The translations under genes and the position numbers were made by a program. A stretch of 64,000 nucleotides of DNA from JAUVKT01 sp942491535 (GTDB taxonomy: Bacteria > Bacteroidota > Bacteroidia > Bacteroidales > VadinHA17): positions 1-64,000 of the forward strand of contig CALOBV010000015.1 in assembly GCA_942491535.1 (NCBI GenBank). The letters run 5' to 3'. Positions 18,065 through 27,096 of the stretch are shown here, in pieces (position 1 is the first letter of the stretch; every line of letters begins with the position of its first letter). The notes beneath the pieces are model-generated. The model had not been told where the DNA came from. It was given only the letters and a program-made list of their open reading frames with translations, and made no database searches.

Positions 18065-21000
18065 ATGGGAGGAGACAGGGCATCATCTATAAATATAATA
18101 AATCAATTACCCAGGTTACTGCCCGGATTATCAGCAATATTTTTTGTCTGGATTCTTTCAATTATCCCTCTGAATTCTCATGCACAAACAGATTCAGAAT
18201 ATTACGAAATATCGGTTAACCTTGATATTCAAAGAGTAGGCGGGACTGAAGTAGATGCTGTGATACAGGGAAAAGAAATCTACCTGGCGATAAATCATCT
18301 TTTCGATTTCCTGAAAGTTAAAAATACCCTTTCGGAGAATAATGAAACCGTCTCAGGTTTCTATATCAGTCCCGCAAATAAGTACCTTATAGACAGATCC
18401 AGGAACACTATAGAAATTGGAAATAAAATAATAGATATTATTCCCGGTGATCTCTTAATGACTGAATCAAACCTCTACCTAAAATCCGATTATTTTGAAT
18501 CGGCATTTGGCTTGAACTGCATTTTTAACTTCCGAACTCTTTCGGTCAGAGTTGAGACAGACCTGGAACTTCCTCTTATAAGGGAGATGAGACAGGAAGA
18601 GATTCGCAAAAACCTTAACAGGATAAAGGGTGATCTCGAAGCAGACACGACGATAGAAAGAAGATACCCGATGTTTAAATTCGGAATGGCAGACTGGTCG
18701 GCTATCGCTACTGAAGAAGTAAACGGGATTAACGATACAAGGCTGAACCTGTCCCTTGGATCTATGATAGCAGGTGGGGAAGCCAGCGCATCAATAACTT
18801 ATGATAGCCGAACCCCATTTTCTGAAAAACAACAATATTATTTGTGGCGTTATGTCAACAATGATCAAAGGCTCCTACGGCAGGTAAAAGCGGGTAAGAT
18901 TTTTACAAATTCATTATCTACAATTTATAATCCTGTTGTTGGAGTTCAGCTCACAAATACACCAACCACTTTCAGACGATCATATGGCACATATAAGATT
19001 AGCGAAAGAACTGAACCAGGCTGGACAGTTGAGCTGTATGTTAATAATGTCCTTGTGGATTATGTAACAGCAGATGCATCAGGATTCTATTCATTTGATG
19101 TGCCGCTGATTTATGGTAATACTATAGTTAAGTTAAAGTTCTTTGGTCCATGGGGAGAGGAAAGAACCCAGGAGAAAAACATCAATATCCCATTCAATTT
19201 CCTGCCTCCTAAGAAAATGGAATATACTCTTAGCGCTGGTTTTGTCGAAGATTCTGATTTCAGCAAGTTTGGTCGTGCAAATGTCAGTTATGGTTTATCG
19301 AACCGGATAACTATAGGAGCCGGTATTGAATATCTTTCTGCAATCAGTGCAAATCCTGTTATGCCATATGTTAACAGTTCAATAAGAATCACAAACAACC
19401 TGCTCATTTCTGGAGAATTCGTGCCTGGAATAAAAACAGGGGGCGCAATTACATTCCGGCTCCCATCCAATCTCCAGCTTGATGTAAAATATAATCTGTA
19501 TGATGAAAACCAGGAGGCTATAAACTATAACTACCTGGAAGAGAGAAAGATTCAATTATCTCTTCCTGTGAAAATTGGTAAATTATCGGCTTATAACAGG
19601 TTCAGTGTAAACCAGCTTGTTCTTCCTCTTTCCAAATACACAACAGGAGAGTGGCTATTCTCGGGATCAATCCTGGGAATTAACACAAACCTGACAACTT
19701 ATGCTCTCTTTATAGACAAAACTGATCCTTACATATATAGTAATCTTTCTATGGCAATCAGGCTTCCTGCAAGAATTATTGCCATGCCACAACTTCAATA
19801 CGGGTATACTCAGAAGCAATTATTAAGCGCCAGGTTAAGAATTGAGAAACACCTGCTCGATCGGGCCTTTTTAAATGTCTCATATGAAAAGGACTTCAGA
19901 AGTAAAATGAACATGGCTGAGGTGGGATTCAGGTACAACTTCTCTTTTGCACAAACAGGAGTAACTGCAAGAAGGTCTAACAACAAAAATACATTTGTTC
20001 AGTATGCCAGGGGAAGTCTTATTGCAGATAAAAGCAATAGATATTACAGGGCTGAAGACAAAAATAACGTTGGGAAAGGTGGTATAATAATTAAACCCTT
20101 CCTTGATTACAACTCAAATGGCAGGCGCGATCCGGGAGAAGAAGGAGCTCCAGGGCTGAATATAAGAGCTAATGGGGGACGTGTAGACAAGTCAGAGAAA
20201 GACACTATAATTGCTATCCTTGGTCTGGAACCATATACTTCCTGCTTTATTGAGCTCGACCCTAACAGTTTTTATAACATTGCCTGGAGACTCCCATTTA
20301 ATACCATGAGTGTAAAGATTGATCCAAATGTTATGAAAAGCATAGAGATTCCAGTAGCAATAGTAGGAGAAGCTTCAGGTTTTGTGAGGATTGATCGGGA
20401 TGGAGAGATTAACGGACTGGGCAGAATTATTGTTAATTTCTATAATGAAGACCAAAAATTGGTATCCAGAACCTTATCTGAAGCAGATGGTTATTTTAGT
20501 AATTTCGGGCTTACTCCGGGTAGTTATTATGTTATGCCTGATACGGCCCAGCTGGTAAGGCTGGGAATGATCAGTGATCCTGATTCTATTAGATTTAATG
20601 TAGATATGATAATCGACGGTGACCTGATAAGCGGGCTTGATTTTGCACTGAGAATGCTACCACCAGATTCCATTGGAGCAGACACTATAATTCCAAGGCA
20701 ACCAGTCACCAGGAGGGATACTACCTATATGATAATCCATGAAGTAGTAGAAGAGCTTATGACTATTACTGAAGATAGCTGGGCAATTCAGCTGGGTGCA
20801 TTCACTGTGAAGTCCAATGCTGAAAGATTGAAGAGAAGACTTGAAGGCATGCTGGGCAAAGATGCTGAGATTGTAATTGAAGGAGGATTCCATAAAGTGA
20901 GAATTCTTGAAATAAAAGACAGAGAAGAGGTAGACCGGCATCTTGCTGTACTGAACAAAAATGGCTTTAGCGAATTCTGGGTAATCAGGCTAAAAGCTAT

Positions 21001-21703
21001 GCAACAACAACTCGTGATGCGTGAAGTATCTGATACTCTTACCTCTATTATTGAAACAGTTATCGACCCTGCAGCACCTGAGTCAATTGCGAAGATGTCA
21101 ATAAAGATAGGTGCATTCAGGAACGAAGCTCTTGCCGAGGCAATATTAAGGAAACTATCTATAACAATAGATAAAAAGTTTAGCATAATTGAAGAAGATG
21201 GCTTCTACAGGATAATGGCATCAGATTTCAAAACAGTTGAAGAACTGGATCGTGCAATTGTTTCATTGGGAATGCGGGGAATCAGGGATATGGAAGTAGC
21301 ACCGGAACCGGTTATTGTTCCTGAAGTACTCACAGATACTCTACCATCGATTGAGCAGATTCATGAGGTAACAGAAAGAATTGTGGTTGATAGTCTTAAT
21401 ATCCTGAAAGCTGAATATACTAAGAAAGATATTGAGACGGACCTTGCAAAAGAGACCTTAAAAATGGAAGAGCCAAAGGTTTCTCTTCTTGTTGGTTCAT
21501 TCCCCAGAAGGACACAGGCTCTAAAAGCAAAAAGAATTATTGAATCCAGACTAAACCTTCAGGTTGAGATAGTTGAGCAGTGGGATCTATACAGGGTATT
21601 TGTAAGGGGATTCTTTACAAAAGAAGAGACCTACAAGTATTATCCTGAGCTAGCCGGACTTGGCTACGATGTGATCTCAATAATCGATAATTCGGGGAAA
21701 TAA
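18065..21703 (+). CDS. Usher-like outer-membrane protein fused to three SPOR domains
   Basis: 1212 residues. A signal peptide (ending LNSHAQ, about residue 40) is followed by an N-terminal periplasmic region (about 45-185) and a long beta-barrel region (about 200-660). The barrel region carries usher-like blocks: FRRSYGTYKISERTEPGWTV, then an embedded plug-type segment (NNVLVDYVTADASGFYSFDV), FFGPWGEERTQEK, and a TLSAGFVEDSD barrel restart. A SdrD-B/carboxypeptidase-like domain (about 670-770; FLDYNSNGRRDPGEEGAPG) and three SPOR domains follow, beginning near 905 (WAIQLGAFTVKSNAERLKRR), 1012 (MSIKIGAFRNEALAEAIL) and 1139 (VSLLVGSFPRRTQALKAK). Ushers translocate chaperone-delivered subunits; SPOR domains bind denuded peptidoglycan. 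I know of no usher with this tail. It closes the DUF4402/chaperone cluster. Confidence 0.8.
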   Translation: MGGDRASSINIINQLPRLLPGLSAIFFVWILSIIPLNSHAQTDSEYYEISVNLDIQRVGGTEVDAVIQGKEIYLAINHLFDFLKVKNTLSENNETVSGFYISPANKYLIDRSRNTIEIGNKIIDIIPGDLLMTESNLYLKSDYFESAFGLNCIFNFRTLSVRVETDLELPLIREMRQEEIRKNLNRIKGDLEADTTIERRYPMFKFGMADWSAIATEEVNGINDTRLNLSLGSMIAGGEASASITYDSRTPFSEKQQYYLWRYVNNDQRLLRQVKAGKIFTNSLSTIYNPVVGVQLTNTPTTFRRSYGTYKISERTEPGWTVELYVNNVLVDYVTADASGFYSFDVPLIYGNTIVKLKFFGPWGEERTQEKNINIPFNFLPPKKMEYTLSAGFVEDSDFSKFGRANVSYGLSNRITIGAGIEYLSAISANPVMPYVNSSIRITNNLLISGEFVPGIKTGGAITFRLPSNLQLDVKYNLYDENQEAINYNYLEERKIQLSLPVKIGKLSAYNRFSVNQLVLPLSKYTTGEWLFSGSILGINTNLTTYALFIDKTDPYIYSNLSMAIRLPARIIAMPQLQYGYTQKQLLSARLRIEKHLLDRAFLNVSYEKDFRSKMNMAEVGFRYNFSFAQTGVTARRSNNKNTFVQYARGSLIADKSNRYYRAEDKNNVGKGGIIIKPFLDYNSNGRRDPGEEGAPGLNIRANGGRVDKSEKDTIIAILGLEPYTSCFIELDPNSFYNIAWRLPFNTMSVKIDPNVMKSIEIPVAIVGEASGFVRIDRDGEINGLGRIIVNFYNEDQKLVSRTLSEADGYFSNFGLTPGSYYVMPDTAQLVRLGMISDPDSIRFNVDMIIDGDLISGLDFALRMLPPDSIGADTIIPRQPVTRRDTTYMIIHEVVEELMTITEDSWAIQLGAFTVKSNAERLKRRLEGMLGKDAEIVIEGGFHKVRILEIKDREEVDRHLAVLNKNGFSEFWVIRLKAMQQQLVMREVSDTLTSIIETVIDPAAPESIAKMSIKIGAFRNEALAEAILRKLSITIDKKFSIIEEDGFYRIMASDFKTVEELDRAIVSLGMRGIRDMEVAPEPVIVPEVLTDTLPSIEQIHEVTERIVVDSLNILKAEYTKKDIETDLAKETLKMEEPKVSLLVGSFPRRTQALKAKRIIESRLNLQVEIVEQWDLYRVFVRGFFTKEETYKYYPELAGLGYDVISIIDNSGK

Positions 21704-21849
21704 GTTAGTTTGTCGATCTTTCGCCTGTGAAAGTGATAGATATTAAAGGCAGAAAAATTTAGATATCTTAAATAATCTGCATAGAGATCCAAAGTATACC
21801 TGAGATATTCGAATAATAATTTACAAAGCTTGCCTTATTAATGACCCTT

Positions 21850-22311
21850 CTATATATCATTCAGCCACAGAACGTCTCTGGCAAGGTTCATCTCCTCTTT
21901 TTTTGCATTATTGAGCAACATGCTAAACAGGTTCTCCGTAGCCGAATAATCTGATTCCCTGACAAGATTATTGAAAAAGCCAACCAGGCAATCATCATAA
22001 TGGATAGCTATTTCAAGGATATCGTCTGCATACAAAGGAGGCTCGAAATTCAATTTATTATGGCAGTACGAAAAAACATCAACAGGCAAACAGGGTACAC
22101 ATTTGACCCAGGTGTTCAGTGCTTTGCTGCTGGAATCATGAAGATATCGCTCTAAGGAACCAGCAATTTTCTTCTCTCTTCCACTTAGATAGTTCAATAA
22201 TAATATTGCTCTCTGATCATAGGCTTCGTCCTTAAGAGACTGATACTCTAAACTCAGATTAGAATGATATTGTTGAACGGTCTGGATTATTTCTCTTACT
22301 TGCTTTTGCAT
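21850..22311 (-). CDS. Small all-helical protein of unknown function
   Basis: A 153-residue soluble protein without a signal peptide, convergent with the usher-like gene. It appears to be a bundle of long amphipathic helices (REIIQTVQQYHSNLSLEYQS; LLNYLSGREKKIAGSLERYL; ATENLFSMLLNNAKKEEMNL). The last helix recalls ferritin-like or rubrerythrin-like proteins, but I cannot see a full set of metal ligands. It contains two close cysteines (VKCVPCLP). No function is assigned. Confidence 0.65.
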   Translation of the reverse strand: MQKQVREIIQTVQQYHSNLSLEYQSLKDEAYDQRAILLLNYLSGREKKIAGSLERYLHDSSSKALNTWVKCVPCLPVDVFSYCHNKLNFEPPLYADDILEIAIHYDDCLVGFFNNLVRESDYSATENLFSMLLNNAKKEEMNLARDVLWLNDI

Positions 22312-22622
22312 GACATTTATCTTTTAGTCCTGATTGTTAGATGTAATAAGAAAACTGTATCCCTCTTGCTTAAATTTGTTCCTCTATAAGGTATGAAATA
22401 TGTAATAGACTTAACTGATTTTCAGCTTAATATAAAACAAGAAAAATACTGATAATTGCCATCAAAGAAGATGTATAATCTCAAGATAAAGATTGTATTT
22501 TAAACTAATCCATATATATTCTAAGTCCAGATTCTATGCATGAAGCAAGGACTTATCGTCCATCTCCGGATTAGGAATAAGCCCATTATTATTCCTATAT
22601 TTATAAAACTAAAAAAGACCAT
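22312..22622. other. Intergenic region between divergent genes
   Basis: About 310 bp of AT-rich sequence between the divergent helical-protein and racemase-like genes. The only structure noticed is the inverted repeat at 22572-22597. A TATATTTA sequence near 22596-22603 matches the Bacteroidetes -7 consensus at seven of eight positions. Confidence 0.5.
22572..22597. promoter_or_regulatory. Inverted repeat upstream of the racemase/deacylase operon
   Basis: TAGGAATAA and TTATTCCTA form perfect 9-bp arms around an 8-bp spacer, ending 25 nt before ATG 22623 and overlapping a possible -7 box. It could be a repressor operator or a leader hairpin. Confidence 0.5.
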
Positions 22623-24089
22623 ATGTTTTACAGTAAAACCACCCTTATATCATCATTATTGTTACTGTCCTGCATTTTTCAATACTGTGATTCAGATAAT
22701 TCTATTAGTAAGGATCTGATTATAATTAATAATGCCGTATCTGAGCCGGAAAGTCCATTCTATATTTCTACTACCCATAATTATGACAGACAGACAGAAC
22801 TGCCAATAGGAGTATTTGACTCAGGCACCGGAGGTCTGGCAGTGCTTGAGGCAATTCTATCTCTGGATGAGTTTAATAACGAAACACACCTGCCGGGCAG
22901 CGATAGTATCCCCGACTTTATATCAGAATCGTTTATCTACCTCGCAGATGAAGCAAATATGCCATATGGGAGGTATGATGCCGAAGGGAAATCTGATTTC
23001 CTGAGAGAACTTGTTGTAAAAGATGTGCTTTTCCTGTTGGGAAATAAGTACTTCCTAACTCCGGGTGACGAAGTACCCCAGACAGGTAAAAAACCTGTCA
23101 AAGAGATTGTTATTGCATGTAATACTGCAACGGCTTACGGACTTGAAACCGTAAAAAATGCTGTCCGGTTGTGGGATATGCCGGTTAAGATAACAGGAAT
23201 AATTGAAGCAGGAGCCAGTATTGCTTTAGTGAAGATAAAGAATGAAAACATAGATGAACCACTAATAGCAGTCTTTGCCACTGAGGGGACATGCTCCTCC
23301 AACGGGTATCCTAAAACAATAACTGAGCAGGCCGGAGAAACCCTTCCCTCATCAGATATTCAGGTCATTCAACAGGCCGGGATAGGACTTGCGGGGGCAA
23401 TAGATGGTGATATAAACTATTTAGATCCCGGGGCAAAAAGTGCAAGGGCAGGAGACAAATACTTTGGCCCTGGCATCGGCAACAAAGATTATCCGCTGGA
23501 CCTGATATTATGGGACATGTATAATTTCGCCGGTGAGAATGAATTATTTATTGAGACAGGTCCTGGAGGCGACACCTCTATTGTACAGTTGAACAGTGTT
23601 AGAAACTATGTAAGATATATGGTAACTAGCCTGGTAAAAAATACCTCTATAAACTATCCTGATCGCTCAATAGACATTGCAATACTGGGATGCACTCACT
23701 ACCCTTACGAGGAGACTGAGATTCGCAATCATTTCAGATATCTCAAAAAATACCCGGAGTTTAAAAATATTATTCCTGACTCCATAATATTTATTGATCC
23801 TTCAAAATCTCTTGCCACAACACTTTATACAAACCTGGTTAGCAATAATCTGCTGGGTAATAATTCAATGAGCGAAAGCGAGTTTTATATTTCTGTCCCA
23901 AATACCTTACTTAAGGAAAATATAATTGATGAGAACATGGAATTTTCCTATAACTGGAAATATGGACGAAATCTTAATTCCGGTCTCCGATATGTAAAGA
24001 TTGTACCCTTCTCTGACGAATGGATAGATGCAGAGATAAGAGAGAGGATAAAAGTAAGCCTGCCTGTAACTTATAATATTATGAAATGA
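22623..24089 (+). CDS. Exported glutamate-racemase-like lipoprotein
   Basis: 488 residues, much longer than usual MurI (about 270). The N-terminus is a lipoprotein signal (SSLLLLSC, Cys17). The racemase core is clear: PIGVFDSGTGGLAVLEAIL near 60, then ADEANMPYG, the first catalytic Cys in IACNTATAYG (Cys166), and the second in ILGCTHYPYEE (Cys357). The two cysteines are about 190 residues apart, against about 110 in ordinary MurI, so about 80 residues are inserted between them; that stretch includes PGIGNKDYPLDLILWDMYN. Both catalytic cysteines remain, so activity is plausible, but outside the cytoplasm it cannot feed murein precursor synthesis directly. Its last codons overlap the next start (ATGA), coupling it to the deacylase. 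Confidence 0.85.
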   Translation: MFYSKTTLISSLLLLSCIFQYCDSDNSISKDLIIINNAVSEPESPFYISTTHNYDRQTELPIGVFDSGTGGLAVLEAILSLDEFNNETHLPGSDSIPDFISESFIYLADEANMPYGRYDAEGKSDFLRELVVKDVLFLLGNKYFLTPGDEVPQTGKKPVKEIVIACNTATAYGLETVKNAVRLWDMPVKITGIIEAGASIALVKIKNENIDEPLIAVFATEGTCSSNGYPKTITEQAGETLPSSDIQVIQQAGIGLAGAIDGDINYLDPGAKSARAGDKYFGPGIGNKDYPLDLILWDMYNFAGENELFIETGPGGDTSIVQLNSVRNYVRYMVTSLVKNTSINYPDRSIDIAILGCTHYPYEETEIRNHFRYLKKYPEFKNIIPDSIIFIDPSKSLATTLYTNLVSNNLLGNNSMSESEFYISVPNTLLKENIIDENMEFSYNWKYGRNLNSGLRYVKIVPFSDEWIDAEIRERIKVSLPVTYNIMK

Positions 24090-25651
24090 AAAAGATATCA
24101 CTTTCAACACTGGCAATTGCCGTTATACTATTACTATTTACACAATGTTCAGGTGATTACGATATAGTAATTAAGGGAGGAACAATCTACGACGGAACTT
24201 TAAACTCACCCTTCGTTGCAGACATAGGTGTCGTAAATAACAAGATTGTTGATATTGGTAAAATCAGACCGGGTAAGGCAAGCATTATTGATGCCAGCCA
24301 GATGATAGTAGCTCCCGGCTTTATCGATATTCACACTCACTGCGACAGGGCCTTTAATAATCCCGGTCTTCTCGCTGCAGAAAACTATCTTACACAGGGT
24401 GTAACGACAGTTGTTACCGGCAATTGCGGAGCAGGAACCTACAATGTGAAAGAAATATTTGCCGGTCTCGATTCGTCTGGCTTTGGTCCTAATGTAATTC
24501 ACCTGGTTGGACATAATACCCTTAGAAAGGCAGTAATGGGAATGGAGGACAGAGCCCCAACTGAAGAAGAGATGCTAAAGATGAAATCGCTGGCTGCCGA
24601 GGCTATGGAAGGTGGAGCAGCAGGATTCTCAAGTGGACTCTTTTATGCACCCGGTAGTTATGCCGATACCGAAGAGCTAATAGAGATAGCTAAAACTGTA
24701 CAAAAATACGGTGGAATATATGCTTCTCACCTGAGGGACGAGAGCAATTATTCTATCGGGCTTCTTGATGCTCTGAAAGAAGCAATATATGTTGGTGAAG
24801 TTAGCGGACTACCCGTCCAGATATCACATATCAAAGCTCTTGGCAAACCAGTATGGGGTCTGTCTGATGAAGCATGTGCAATAATCGAAGAAGCCAGGGA
24901 AAAAGGGATTAAGGTGATGGCCGATCAATACCCCTACCCTGCATCAAGCACATCACTTGCAGCAGCTGTTGTCCCCCGATGGGTCCAGGCTGATGGAGCA
25001 ATAAAGGATAAACTCAGCAATAAGAAACTACTTCCCGGCATAATAGAAGAGATAAAATATAATATTGAACGCCGAGGAGGTCCTGAATCGCTTGTAATAG
25101 TATCATCTTCCCAGGATGAGTCTTTTGCAGGTAAGAACCTGAAAGAAATAAGCGAGGTACTTGAACTGCCGGTTGAAAAGACAGTAGTTTATCTCTGCCT
25201 TAATGGTGATCCATCAATAATTTCCTTTAACATGGATGAAGCAGATGTTAACTACTTTATGAAAAAAGACTATGTAATGACCTGTTCTGACGGTCATGTG
25301 CCTGTATCTAAAGAAGAAAAGGTACATCCTCGCTCCTATGGTGCTTTTACCAGGAAAATACGGAAATATGTTATTGAGGATAAAGTGATATCTATGGAAC
25401 ACGCTATAAGGGCAGCTACATCACTTCCTGCATCAATGCTTGGATTAAATGACAGGGGAACCATTAAAGAAGGATATGTGGCTGACATAGTAATTTTTGA
25501 CCCGGAAAAGATCCGGGATGAGGCAAGTTTCGAAAACCCCCAGGAAATCAGTAGTGGCCTGCCCTATATAATTGTTAACGGAAAAATTGTAGTAAAAAAT
25601 GGTATATTTACTGGTGAACTGGCAGGAAGACCTTTAAGATTAAACCAATAA
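24086..25651 (+). CDS. Exported N-acyl-D-amino-acid deacylase (amidohydrolase superfamily)
   Basis: 521 residues with a lipoprotein signal ending LFTQC (Cys21). Family features are the opening YDIVIKGGTIYDGT strand, metal ligands H83 and H85 in HTHCD, TGNCG with Cys114, GFSSGLFYAPG, SHLRDE, VQISHIKALG and the C-terminal MTCSDGHVPV and HPRSYGAF motifs of D-aminoacylases. These enzymes hydrolyse N-acyl-D-amino acids to free D-amino acids. With the racemase-like partner, a pathway acyl-D-Glu to D-Glu to L-Glu on the cell surface or in the periplasm is plausible (inference). Start ATG 24086 overlaps the preceding stop by four bases. Confidence 0.88.
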   Translation: MKKISLSTLAIAVILLLFTQCSGDYDIVIKGGTIYDGTLNSPFVADIGVVNNKIVDIGKIRPGKASIIDASQMIVAPGFIDIHTHCDRAFNNPGLLAAENYLTQGVTTVVTGNCGAGTYNVKEIFAGLDSSGFGPNVIHLVGHNTLRKAVMGMEDRAPTEEEMLKMKSLAAEAMEGGAAGFSSGLFYAPGSYADTEELIEIAKTVQKYGGIYASHLRDESNYSIGLLDALKEAIYVGEVSGLPVQISHIKALGKPVWGLSDEACAIIEEAREKGIKVMADQYPYPASSTSLAAAVVPRWVQADGAIKDKLSNKKLLPGIIEEIKYNIERRGGPESLVIVSSSQDESFAGKNLKEISEVLELPVEKTVVYLCLNGDPSIISFNMDEADVNYFMKKDYVMTCSDGHVPVSKEEKVHPRSYGAFTRKIRKYVIEDKVISMEHAIRAATSLPASMLGLNDRGTIKEGYVADIVIFDPEKIRDEASFENPQEISSGLPYIIVNGKIVVKNGIFTGELAGRPLRLNQ

Positions 25652-25675
25652 GAGTCAAACAATAAAATATTTAAC

Positions 25676-26110
25676 ATGAAAAAATCGATACTTTTTACAA
25701 TTATAGTTTCATTGGTTCTAATCAGCTCATGTAAAAAGGAAGAAGAACCTAATGTGATCGAAGGGATTATCACATTTGACTTCAGCGTTGAAGCTGGAGA
25801 TTTCTACATCTATATGGATACTGACGGAGACCCTTCCACCGGTCATATTATATATGGTGCCGGAACATTAAGCGGGGATGAAGGCGGAGTAAATTACACC
25901 TTTGATACTGAAAACATACCTGAAGGCAGTTACTATATCTATGCCGGTTTTGACCTCGAAAGTGATGACAATATGGATCCTGAGGATATGCAGGTATGGG
26001 AAGGACTGGGATGGTATGGAAACGATGATGATGCAACAAAGCCTGCAAATCCTCCTGTTACAAAACTTAGAGGAGAGTACAACTTTACAATTTTCGGACT
26101 CGCCAGGTAG
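25676..26110 (+). CDS. Small lipoprotein of unknown function
   Basis: 144 residues; the lipoprotein signal ends LISSC (Cys19) and is followed by KKEEEP. The mature domain is acidic and aromatic (GDFYIYMDTDGDPSTGH; GSYYIYAGFDLESDDNMDPE), suggesting a small calcium-binding beta-sandwich. It begins 24 bp after the deacylase and is probably the third gene of that operon. I do not recognise a family. Confidence 0.7.
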   Translation: MKKSILFTIIVSLVLISSCKKEEEPNVIEGIITFDFSVEAGDFYIYMDTDGDPSTGHIIYGAGTLSGDEGGVNYTFDTENIPEGSYYIYAGFDLESDDNMDPEDMQVWEGLGWYGNDDDATKPANPPVTKLRGEYNFTIFGLAR

Positions 26111-26167
26111 AAATAATAAGTTTTACCTGAAAGTTATATATCAGGAAGTACTTTTAGACATAAGGGG

Positions 26168-26878
26168 CTATTCCTTAGAAAGTAGCTCATTAACATTTGA
26201 ATAAAAAAGCCCGACCCATTCTGTATACATTTCTCCCGATGGATGCAGTCCGTCATCTGCAACATACTCTGGCTTATATGCTGCTTCCCTGGATATTGGT
26301 GTAATATTAATAAAAGCTATACCCATAATTTCGCATTCCTCCCTGCATACATTATTATACTCGTCAATCTCTGAAGAAATCTTTTCCCTGTCTCTGCCTT
26401 CTGCAAAGGGCATTACTCCCCAATCAGGAATCGACAAAACAAACACATTTGAGGTGTCATTTGCTGCAAAAACAAGTGCCTGAATTAAAAGTTCTTTGAA
26501 TTCCTCCCTGAAGTTCTCGCTATCCCTTCCCCTGTACTGATTATTAACTCCAATAAGCAAGCTTACGAGGTCATATGTGCCAGAAACCTTCCTGTCGGCT
26601 ATTCCATTAATCAATTCATCGGTGGTCCAACCTGTGCGAGCAATAATATCCGGATCGCCAATACTTATCCCATCCTGCCTCAGCCTGTCTGCTAATTGAA
26701 CAGGCCATCGCTCGATCTCTGTAACACTCTCTCCAATAGTATAAGAATCGCCCAGGGCAAGGTATTTTAATTCTGTTTCCATAGTATTAATTTTGTCAGG
26801 AGGCCTGTTATTGCTACAGGCATTAAATGAAACAATAAATACTAAATAGCTGATAAATAATGAAGAAATTTTATTCAT
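26168..26878 (-). CDS. SGNH/GDSL-family hydrolase lipoprotein
   Basis: 236 residues with a lipoprotein signal (Cys21 in FNACSNN). Block I carries nucleophile Ser45 in ALGDSYTIGE, block III is LIGVNNQYRG, and block V is DDGLH with Asp209 and His212, so the catalytic set is complete. Such enzymes remove acyl or acetyl groups from lipids, sugars or cell-wall polymers; the substrate is unknown. It converges with the racemase/deacylase operon. Confidence 0.88.
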   Translation of the reverse strand: MNKISSLFISYLVFIVSFNACSNNRPPDKINTMETELKYLALGDSYTIGESVTEIERWPVQLADRLRQDGISIGDPDIIARTGWTTDELINGIADRKVSGTYDLVSLLIGVNNQYRGRDSENFREEFKELLIQALVFAANDTSNVFVLSIPDWGVMPFAEGRDREKISSEIDEYNNVCREECEIMGIAFINITPISREAAYKPEYVADDGLHPSGEMYTEWVGLFYSNVNELLSKE

Positions 26879-26925
26879 TTTCGCTGTTTAAATAATAAAT
26901 TTTATAATACTGCACCACAAGTTAA

Positions 26926-27096
26926 TATATTTCTGACTATGTAAGATCGCTACAAAGGGTCGACACAACTTTACTTAAGACTCAATATGGAATGTTTGGC
27001 TTTGTCGATCAGGATGGGAAATTATATCTTGATACAGTCGACGGACTGATAGACCTGGAAAATATCAAACAGCAGATCTCAATAAAGCAGGATTAA
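26926..27096 (+). pseudogene. Possible coding relic
   Basis: An open frame of 56 codons without a proper start reads as ordinary protein (SDYVRSLQRVDTTLLKTQYG, then FVDQDGKLYLDTVDGLIDLE), ends in TAA at 27094-27096 and touches the antisense stop of the PAS kinase. It could be the surviving C-terminus of a lost gene. I cannot name the parent family, and chance coding appearance is possible. Confidence 0.25.
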
